From: Planctomycetota bacterium
Lineage (GTDB): Bacteria; Planctomycetota; Phycisphaerae; Sedimentisphaerales; Anaerobacaceae
Direction: 5' to 3'
Assembly (NCBI GenBank): GCA_022566315.1
Contig: JADFJC010000023.1
Span: 1-37,026, forward strand
DNA length: 37,026 nt
Part shown: piece after piece, positions 31,615-37,026 of the stretch
Layout: each line of letters opens with the position of its first letter
Numbering within the stretch: the stretch's first letter is position 1
Made by a program: the position numbers and the translations under genes
Notes under the pieces: model-generated
Seen by the model: the letters and a program-made list of their open reading frames with translations, nothing else
Told to the model about the DNA's origin: nothing
The model's database searches: none

Positions 31615-32982
31615 TTATCTCAGAGGATAAACTAACACAAAACAGGCCAGAATATAGCAATAGAATGCAAAATATTTTAGATTTGCAGTTCTGGAGGTTT
31701 TTATCAGCAGCTTCAGCGCCAAAATGCCTGTAAGAGCAGCCGTAACTGAGCCGATTACAACCGAACCGATTGGCAGGCTGCCGGAGCTGATTTGAGCAAA
31801 ATTCCTGATTAATTGCACCACTGCTGCCCCCAGAATAGCGGGTATTGCTATCAGAAAGCTGAACTCCACCGCCCATCGACGGCGCAGGCCGAGCAGGATG
31901 GCTGCACAGATAGTTGCACCGCTGCGTGATATTCCCGGCATAATCGCAGCAGCTTGAGCCAGGCCGACCACTATCGCTGCCCAGATGCCGAACTGGCGCA
32001 GACCCAGCCGGCTTTTTCCCCGCAAATCTGTAATCAGCAGCAATGTCCCGGTAACAATCCACATCAATGCGACTATCAATAAACTGCCGCGGGCAGCAAC
32101 GAAATGTTTTTCGCCCAATAAGCCAAAAACAGCGGTTACAGCAGTAGCAAGAATTGCCAGCACCAGCACGTGAACACTTGGGCTTTTTCTATAGATCTCA
32201 ACAGGGCTTTTCCCGTATTTGCCACAGACAAGCAGGTTCCTTACAAAAGCAGCGATGGATTTGCGAAAGACAACAAAAATAGCAGCGACCGTACCAACAT
32301 GAACGGTCAAATCAAACAGCAGCATCTCCGGCGTTTCGGGGTCAAAATTAAAGAGATTTTCAAACAAAATCAGATGCCCGGATGATGAGACCGGCAGAAA
32401 TTCCGTTACACCCTGAACGACGCCCAAAATAACGGCGTGCAGAACACCGAGAGATGAGCCTTCAGAATGAACAAGCAATCCGCTGATTTGCTTAATCAAG
32501 CCGGTTTTATAGCATAAAAGTAATACGATGCCGGCATACACGCCTGCGAGCAAATCGTCCGCGAGCACTCCCCAGCCTTCGGGCAGCTTCTCAAGTCTGC
32601 GTATCGGCCAGGGCTTGGCAATATCGAACAATCTGAACAGCAAAAAACCGGCCACTGTAGTAACCCAGATTTGTCCGGTTGAGAATGTCTCTAAGGTTAA
32701 AAACAGGATGAATAAAAACGTAACCGCCTGGCCGGCTAATTCGTCGGCAACAACTTCGCCAGGATCCCTTTTACCGGTTGCTCTAATTACAACAGGTGCA
32801 AATCTCACGCAAACAATAGAACCGGCTAAAGCCAAAGCCGCCATTACGATTGATATCAAAATGCCGGATGCATGAAACTGCCACATCAGCCCAAAGATAA
32901 TCGCCGTCGGCAGCGAACCCCACGTCCCCGGAGCAACCGGCAGACGACCAAGACCAAAACACGATGCAAGTAATCTCTTCAT
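31615..32982 (-). CDS. PgpA-UppP fusion (two lipid phosphatases)
   Basis: 455 residues joining two normally separate membrane phosphatases. Residues 1-165 are PgpA (phosphatidylglycerophosphatase A): GLGRLPVAPGTWGSLP, DPGEVVADELAGQ, FRLFDIAKPWPIRRLEKLPEGWGVLADDLLAG. Residues about 180-455 are UppP/BacA (undecaprenyl diphosphatase): AVILGVVQGVTEFLPVSSSGHLIL, the Arg/Glu-containing helices, and AAIMPGISRSGATICAAILLG. Both active sites look complete, so it should both make phosphatidylglycerol and recycle the C55 carrier. The frame is continuous with a linker of about 15 residues and no internal stop. It is the most upstream gene of the minus-strand block. Confidence 0.93.
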   Translation of the reverse strand: MKRLLASCFGLGRLPVAPGTWGSLPTAIIFGLMWQFHASGILISIVMAALALAGSIVCVRFAPVVIRATGKRDPGEVVADELAGQAVTFLFILFLTLETFSTGQIWVTTVAGFLLFRLFDIAKPWPIRRLEKLPEGWGVLADDLLAGVYAGIVLLLCYKTGLIKQISGLLVHSEGSSLGVLHAVILGVVQGVTEFLPVSSSGHLILFENLFNFDPETPEMLLFDLTVHVGTVAAIFVVFRKSIAAFVRNLLVCGKYGKSPVEIYRKSPSVHVLVLAILATAVTAVFGLLGEKHFVAARGSLLIVALMWIVTGTLLLITDLRGKSRLGLRQFGIWAAIVVGLAQAAAIMPGISRSGATICAAILLGLRRRWAVEFSFLIAIPAILGAAVVQLIRNFAQISSGSLPIGSVVIGSVTAALTGILALKLLIKTSRTANLKYFAFYCYILACFVLVYPLR

Positions 32983-33149
32983 AATTACGGAAGGGTAACT
33001 AAAAGACGAAAATTAGTCAAAGGTTTGTCGATATTTATTGAACTTCGCATTATTAAATCGCTACTGGGTGTTGAGAATATATCCTTTGTATTTTGTGTCG
33101 CGATATAAAAAAAAGTGGTAAAATTGGCTAAAATTAGTATAATTATTCT

Positions 33150-33380
33150 ATGAGTCCAACTGTTTCTCATATCGATATTCATGGATTTTGGCTTTGCGTG
33201 GAAGATAGAGAATATTTTTTACCCTACAGTGACTATCCATGGTTTAAGGAGGCAAAGGTAAAAGAGATTCTAAATGTCGGATTGCTGCATGGATCTCACC
33301 TCTATTGGCCGGAGCTTGATGTTGATTTGGAAATCGATTCCTTAGACAATCCACAAACCTACCCGTTAAAATATAAATAG
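33150..33380 (+). CDS. DUF2442 protein
   Basis: 76 residues: HIDIHGFWLCVEDREYFLPYSDYPWFKEAKVKEILNV...HLYWPELDVDLEIDSL. This is the small DUF2442 fold, often encoded next to a DUF4160 protein in toxin-antitoxin-like pairs; no such partner is seen here. TATAAT at 33138-33143 ends only six bases before the ATG and no ribosome site is present, so a leaderless mRNA is possible. It is divergent from the pgpA-uppP fusion. Confidence 0.8.
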   Translation: MSPTVSHIDIHGFWLCVEDREYFLPYSDYPWFKEAKVKEILNVGLLHGSHLYWPELDVDLEIDSLDNPQTYPLKYK

Positions 33381-33487
33381 GGAAATCAATCTAATATCTC
33401 ATGTCTCCTAAATACGGCCCTCCGTACTTGGCGTGAACTTGTGCGTTTGATGCGAAAATTTCTCGATGCTCAATGCTTGATTCTCGA

Positions 33488-33501
33488 CCCCGGCGTGCCG
33501 G
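33488..33501. repeat. Palindrome CCCGGCGTGCCGGG
   Basis: Six-base arms around GT, preceded by a tcgatgctcaatgcttgatt-type repeat. A similar palindrome lies at about 16897-16912. It is 22 bases beyond the stop of the HNH-AP2 gene on the minus strand. Confidence 0.5.
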
Positions 33502-33522
33502 GACATGGTTGCTCTCTGTTCA

Positions 33523-34014
33523 CTAATGACGGCCCCTCCCGGATTTCGGGAAATTCAGGCTGGCGAACTCGCCGTGATATTTTATTGCAGCGCGGTCGTA
33601 GGCCTTCGCCGCCTCTATTTCGTCGCAGAAGGTGCCGAGATATATTTTCTTTCTCTCGAATGTTATCTTAACCTCCCATTTGCGAGTCTTCTTTCTCCGG
33701 TAAACTCCTTTATATTTTGAGCTGCTCGATTTGGGGAATTTCTTCCTGTTGCGTATGTTCTGGGCCCGCGTGGCGCCTCTGAGGTTTGCCCTTCTATTAT
33801 CCATGCTGTCTTGATTTACATGGTCGATCAGCAATCCATCGGCAACGTCTATGAGTTCATGGTGCATGTATATCGTAGCCAGCTTGTTTCCTTTTGTTCC
33901 TCTCGCTCGTCTTACCGCGTAGAAGCAGCTTTTTCCTTTTTGTGTAAACCATTCGTATTCTCGCAGGCCCTTGTAATCGCCCGGGGCCACCTTTGCGTAC
34001 CGAGGCTGCGTCAT
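33523..34014 (-). CDS. HNH-AP2 endonuclease
   Basis: ATG 34014 gives about 163 residues starting MTQPRYAKVAPGDYKGL; the frame is open to 34074 without a better signal. A HNH_3-type nuclease core follows: YAVRRARG, YMHHELIDVADGLLIDHVNQDSMDNRRANLRGATRAQNIRNR. Then an AP2 DNA-binding domain: SKYKGVYRRKKTRKWEVKITFERKKIYLGTFCDEIEAAKAYDRAAIKYHGEFASLNFP. This order is that of free-standing homing endonucleases carried by phages and mobile DNA. A fragment of its 3' end recurs at 36823-36914. Mobile activity is inferred. Confidence 0.88.
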   Translation of the reverse strand: MTQPRYAKVAPGDYKGLREYEWFTQKGKSCFYAVRRARGTKGNKLATIYMHHELIDVADGLLIDHVNQDSMDNRRANLRGATRAQNIRNRKKFPKSSSSKYKGVYRRKKTRKWEVKITFERKKIYLGTFCDEIEAAKAYDRAAIKYHGEFASLNFPKSGRGRH

Positions 34015-34137
34015 GCGAATACGCCGAAACGCATACCCGTAGCGCGCCCGCCGATACCAAAGGAGCGGCAGCACGGCGAGTTTCCTGAGCCAACACGGAA
34101 TATGAACAGTTGTTTTGATTTGTCCCCTCCGCTGTGA

Positions 34138-34707
34138 ATTAGCGAATTAGTGAAATAGAGAATTAGTTAATTGGTTCCGCCAAAAGACGGCGGATCTGCG
34201 ATATTGGTTATTAGCTCTGCCGGCTTTTAGCCGAGGGCGAAAACATCGGCCCTCTATAATTGGAGCTACCTGCGTGATTGATGCGAAATTTGGTTGATTA
34301 TTTAACAGAGCCGGAAGCGTAAGCGCCCGGCCGTAAAGGACTTAAAAAAAATTTGAAAAATTTGATTTTTGCTTTTAGGTATCAGCGGTTTTGGTTGAAA
34401 AATTGCGGATATTTTACCTATTTTAACACGTCTTTGACTTCATAATTCGACATTCGCTATTCGATATTGGATATTCTATGCGGTCGATTCTTGATACTTG
34501 ATACTCGATGATTGTCATTCCTGCCCCACATCCCCGCATCACGGTGCGGGGTAAACTCCAGCAGGAATCCACAGGCGATATACGCTTCACGCTTCACGAG
34601 ATACGAATTACTTTTTTTCTTGAAAAATCGGCTTTTGCAGTGTAAGATTTGCAATAGATTAGAGATCAAGCGAGACATCTTGGATTTATGCTTCAGGATT
34701 AGGCCGC
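34138..34707. other. Repeat-filled gap before the unknown membrane protein
   Basis: No gene seen. Contents: gaattagcgaattagtgaaa (about 34136-34155), inverted ccgccaaaagacggcgg (about 34178-34194), acagagccggaagcgtaagc (about 34309), an A/T-rich stretch, attcgctattcgatattgga-type units (about 34452-34512), the inverted composite repeat, and a second copy of the ggcttttgcagtgtaag segment (about 34628). Confidence 0.6.
34512..34606 (-). repeat. Composite dispersed repeat, copy 2 (inverted)
   Basis: The complement matches 16770-16880 closely, lacking one 16-base internal unit (agtttaccccgcacag). The two copies are 17.7 kb apart in opposite directions. Confidence 0.85.
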
Positions 34708-34749
34708 TTGTATGAAAAAGTGGGTGTGTTATACGGGAGGGATTCTGCG

Positions 34750-35736
34750 TTGCGGAAGCTTAAAAAACACATTTGGCTAGGTTTAGTATTATGCTTAGGG
34801 AGTTCGGTTATGGGAGTGGGCTGGCTTTTGTCGATTTGGAATGGGAAAAAGGATGTGGGTGCACCCCAAATGCAGGTGTATAGTGAGACGTACCTTAAGA
34901 AGTATAAAAGTTTGGTGGAGAGGGCCGCACTGCCGAAATACCGAAAGGAATTTGCGGATTATGCGGATGTTCCGTTTATGATGAACGCTGTGATTTCAAG
35001 AACTCACGGGGCATCACTGGAGCTTATTCCTTCTGAAGAATCGAAATTTCAATGCCGTACGGTAGAAGACAGAATTGACCGAGTGGTCTTCCCTGAGAAA
35101 GATCCGAATACTTCCAGAGTAGAGGGTGATATGGTTGATCACACGGATCGTGGATATCCGAGAATAGGTCGTCCCAAAGTTAGCGCGAAAAGCATCACTC
35201 TTTACGGGCTTAGTGTAGACGGCATTCTTATCTTGGAGACAGGTTCCCTAATGACAAAGGAAATGGTTGTTCACGGCATTTATTATCCAAATACAATAAT
35301 TATTAATGGAAACAATCAAAGAAAGTATTGGAGTCCCAAAGTGGCTGAAGAGGATGCATTCCGTTCCTTTCGTTTGGATCTCATAATTGCCTATTTTTCT
35401 TCGGAAGAGTTCAGAGAATTTGTTGCAACACCAGTGCTTACACAGATTGCCAAGGATATAATCGCAAAAAAAGACAAGGGTTTATACAGGGGAAAACACG
35501 GATACATACTATTTCGAGAGGATCTCCGTAAGATTGTCGCTAAGGCTGGCGCTCACGGTATAAGCCACGAGTTCGCTGAGAGTATCTATAAATTCTTGGA
35601 GAAGGAAAAGACTTGGTTCGAGAGGCATCCGGTATTGTTTCCGGTATTGTTAGCTATTATTGGTACCGCGATATTTGCCGTTTTAGCCTGGGTCATCAAG
35701 TGGAGTTATGGGAAGTTCGTCACATGGCATAATTAG
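34750..35736 (+). CDS. Unknown membrane protein with two end helices
   Basis: TTG 34750 is preferred because GGGAGG (34735-34740) lies nine bases upstream; the frame is open from 34708. The 328-residue product begins MRKLKKHIWLGLVLCLGSSVMGVGWLL (membrane anchor), has a 260-residue middle part with charged and beta-like segments (SAKSITLYGLSVDGILILETGSLM; RGKHGYILFREDLRKIVAKAGAHGISHEFAESIYKFL) and ends with FPVLLAIIGTAIFAVLAWVIKW. No family recognised. The C-terminal helical part before the last membrane segment could be a small winged-helix-like fold. It stands in the accessory region with mobile-type genes. Confidence 0.65.
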   Translation: MRKLKKHIWLGLVLCLGSSVMGVGWLLSIWNGKKDVGAPQMQVYSETYLKKYKSLVERAALPKYRKEFADYADVPFMMNAVISRTHGASLELIPSEESKFQCRTVEDRIDRVVFPEKDPNTSRVEGDMVDHTDRGYPRIGRPKVSAKSITLYGLSVDGILILETGSLMTKEMVVHGIYYPNTIIINGNNQRKYWSPKVAEEDAFRSFRLDLIIAYFSSEEFREFVATPVLTQIAKDIIAKKDKGLYRGKHGYILFREDLRKIVAKAGAHGISHEFAESIYKFLEKEKTWFERHPVLFPVLLAIIGTAIFAVLAWVIKWSYGKFVTWHN

Positions 35737-35763
35737 GGACGTTTACTATTTTAGGCTTTGTAC

Positions 35764-36120
35764 ATGACCAGTAGGCCGTGCGAAGAAGAAAAAAGAGGCC
35801 GCCAACACCCGACAAAGCAACCGCGCTACGCTTGTTTAAGGACTAGGCTTCTCAGGCATTTGAAAAATGCTGGAGATTGGGGGAGGTTCCGTCCTCCGTA
35901 TGTATATGTTGGAGCCAGCATAGAGCAGTCGACCAAGAATGCTAAAAAGAGGCCAAATATCGGTATCCGAAAACACATTCGAGAAAATAAATGCTATTCC
36001 ATGTTCGTTGGAATTAACAAGTTGGATAAGAGGGACAGAATTGAGCGTGAGCAGATAGCCAAGTATAAACCAGAGTGCAACAGGAACCGTGGAATTGTCA
36101 AAAGAAAGTACGGGGAATGA
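35764..36120 (+). CDS. Possible GIY-YIG-like nuclease, short
   Basis: About 118 residues. PPYVYVGAS, then an Arg/His stretch (KKRPNIGIRKHIRENK) and a late IEREQIAKYKPECNRNRG follow the pattern of the GIY-YIG fold: the YIG strand, the Arg/His helix, and the catalytic Glu followed by P-x-x-N. The first GIY strand is not clear, so the domain may be truncated or divergent. ATG 35764 has no ribosome site. The surrounding nuclease and transposase genes make a mobile origin plausible. Family call is tentative. Confidence 0.4.
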   Translation: MTSRPCEEEKRGRQHPTKQPRYACLRTRLLRHLKNAGDWGRFRPPYVYVGASIEQSTKNAKKRPNIGIRKHIRENKCYSMFVGINKLDKRDRIEREQIAKYKPECNRNRGIVKRKYGE

Positions 36121-36221
36121 AAAGTGTCCGGAACTTTTTTGTGATTATTTCTCTGCGCTCTCTGTGGCGGATTGCCCCCATTAGAGATATATGGGGACAG
36201 GCGGCGGATATCATTAAAATA

Positions 36222-36240
36222 AACCCCCTGCGGTGCAAGG
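36222..36240. repeat. Degenerate third REP hairpin
   Basis: AACCCCCTGCGGTGCAAGG is a damaged copy of the two hairpins flanking the RAYT gene, 20 bases outside the left one and in the same direction as it. Confidence 0.6.
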
Positions 36241-36256
36241 TAATAAGGAAATAAAT

Positions 36257-36283
36257 GAACCCCCTGCAGTGCAGGGGGCTAAC
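36257..36283 (+). repeat. Left REP hairpin of the RAYT unit
   Basis: GAA-CCCCCTGCA-G-TGCAGGGGG-CTAAC: 9-bp perfect stem, directly at the 3' end of the transposase gene. It is the near-exact inverted counterpart of the hairpin at 36756-36784. Confidence 0.85.
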
Positions 36284-36287
36284 ATTT

Positions 36288-36737
36288 TTATTCTTCGTGT
36301 AGCTGGACGTATTTGATTTTCATTTCTAATTCGTGCTGATGATAACAATATCTTTTATCAAAACCTTTTGTCCATAGTTTGTTTGCGAATCCATACTTTC
36401 GTAATGCTTTTGTCGCTGCCTTTTTGAATCGTCCCACTGAATACCCGCACCTCTTGCCTATGCTTTCAACAACAATATGTACATGATTACTATATACTGC
36501 TATCGCATAAACTTTTTGCCCAATTTCTTCTGCTTCTTTGAGAATTGCGTTTTTAACTGTGTTGCGAAGATTTTTAGGAATCTTTACTTTATCGTGCTTG
36601 AGTAATTCTTTGTTGGATTTTTCCAGTTCAGGATTTGCTTCTAAGGTAGTTGTATTTTTAACGTAACCTTTTCTATCCCCTTGTAACCATGTCCCGTAAG
36701 TGGTCCAGGTCGCCATGAAACCAATCATGCTTGCCAT
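36288..36737 (-). CDS. REP-associated tyrosine transposase (RAYT, IS200-like)
   Basis: 149 residues of the Y1/IS200-like transposase fold: start FMATWTTYGTWLQGDRKGYVK, the HUH motif NHVHIVVES (about residue 85), a helix with FKKAATKALRKYGF, LWTKGFDKRYCYHQHE and the catalytic tyrosine in IKYVQLHEE at the C-terminus. Such single-domain tyrosine transposases nick and move single-stranded REP hairpins, and are usually single-copy domesticated genes. Here the gene lies between two REP hairpins in inverted orientation, as expected. Several ATGs follow each other (36737, 36728, 36713); the first is used. All key residues look intact. Confidence 0.88.
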   Translation of the reverse strand: MASMIGFMATWTTYGTWLQGDRKGYVKNTTTLEANPELEKSNKELLKHDKVKIPKNLRNTVKNAILKEAEEIGQKVYAIAVYSNHVHIVVESIGKRCGYSVGRFKKAATKALRKYGFANKLWTKGFDKRYCYHQHELEMKIKYVQLHEE

Positions 36738-36755
36738 ATAATTTTAAGTTTAATT

Positions 36756-36784
36756 GTTAGCCCCTTGCACTGCAAGGGGTTTTT
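36756..36784 (-). repeat. Right REP hairpin of the RAYT unit
   Basis: GTTAG-CCCCTTGCA-C-TGCAAGGGG-TTTTTA: 9-bp perfect stem, 19 bases upstream of the transposase start. Its complement matches the left hairpin except for two compensating base-pair changes in the stem, which keep the fold. Confidence 0.85.
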
Positions 36785-36822
36785 ATGCCACCTATTCGCC
36801 GAAGAACCCAACCCTGACGGAT

Positions 36823-36914
36823 TTACACTCGGCCGCTCCCGGATTGCGGGAAATTCAGGCTGGCGAACTCGCCGTGATATCTTATTGCAGCGCGGTCGTA
36901 GGCCTTCGCCGCGT
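36823..36914 (-). pseudogene. Decayed 3' end of a second HNH-AP2 gene
   Basis: 36831-36912 matches 33531-33612 with three mismatches (offset exactly 3300). On the minus strand it reads DAAKAYDRAAIRYHGEFASL, then NFPQSGSGRV and TAA, the end of the AP2 domain. Upstream sequence (36915 onward) is unrelated to the full gene, so only the last 30 codons remain. One base change makes Arg for Lys. Confidence 0.88.
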
Positions 36915-37026
36915 CGGACCAAGTTTCTTGTAAAAAATGGGACCTGTTTCTGAACTATTGCCAATGTGCCAAAAATTTCACTTTTTCGAATTTTGCATAC
37001 AGGTACCTTCATATTTGGTAAAAAAT
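36915..37026. other. Right edge without recognised gene
   Basis: The last 112 bases are A/T-rich. The long frame crossing this part on the minus strand runs through the AP2 remnant in a wrong frame and through the REP hairpin, so it is not accepted as a gene. Confidence 0.5.

Noticed and set aside
36725-37012. 95-residue open frame at the right edge
   Set aside because: It reads the AP2 remnant in a wrong frame and runs through a REP hairpin into the transposase start.
1-37026. tRNA, rRNA or riboswitch
   Set aside because: I looked through the gaps for cloverleaf ends, rRNA core stretches and known leader motifs and saw none; a covariance-model search would be needed to be sure.

Overview
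The window looks like a chromosomal segment of a planctomycete, most likely of the Phycisphaerae. This is inferred from the secreted LamG/discoidin/Fn3-like proteins with dockerin-like tails, the two planctomycete-style lipoproteins, and the general protein style; no rRNA or tRNA is present to confirm it. Most genes are housekeeping genes, but they sit in a genome heavily invaded by short repeats.

Layout. (a) 1-4.1 kb: the 3' end of a LamG protein and a 1115-residue secreted multi-domain binding protein. Both have a dockerin-like C-terminal tail that has fallen out of frame. The second gene is followed by a perfect intrinsic terminator. (b) 4.6-9.1 kb: murC-murB-ddl and an ftsQ-like gene, a division/cell-wall cluster fragment without ftsA/ftsZ. 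(c) 9.2-12.7 kb (minus): two YkgJ-family Cys-cluster proteins, a DUF5615/DUF433 toxin-antitoxin pair, and ilvD. A 77-bp copy of the ilvD 3' end lies on the far side of the toxin-antitoxin pair. (d) 12.7-16.6 kb: two related lipoproteins, a HIT-family protein, and a HAD-like phosphatase. (e) 17.1-21.5 kb: carB then carA, overlapping by 4 bp. (f) 21.7-33.0 kb (minus): a long co-directional block, in transcription order pgpA-uppP fusion, two unknown genes, purA, uppS, cdsA, phoH, pgpH-like, ybeY, corC-like, recO. (g) 33.1-37.0 kb: an accessory region with DUF2442, an HNH-AP2 nuclease, an unknown membrane protein, a GIY-YIG-like ORF, a REP-associated tyrosine transposase (RAYT) between inverted REP hairpins, and a decayed second HNH-AP2 3' end.

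How the genes work together. Envelope precursor supply dominates: MurC/MurB/Ddl make the UDP-muramyl peptide precursors, UppS makes the lipid carrier and the UppP half of the fusion recycles it, and CdsA with the PgpA half make phosphatidylglycerol. PhoH/YbeY/CorC/RecO/PgpH-like form the familiar RNA-maturation and repair neighbourhood, with c-di-AMP turnover as the likely PgpH role. IlvD, CarAB and PurA serve amino-acid and nucleotide synthesis.

The most striking feature is that several families of short tandem or palindromic repeats are not confined to gaps. They are translated in frame inside MurC, CarB, RecO and the PgpH-like protein, and they form the start codons, stop codons or C-terminal tails of ddl, carB, cdsA, corC, recO and a ykgJ gene. 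At the carB-carA junction the repeat even supplies the Shine-Dalgarno sequence of carA. This resembles the protein-coding insertion of Rickettsia palindromic elements, but with several different repeat types in one region.
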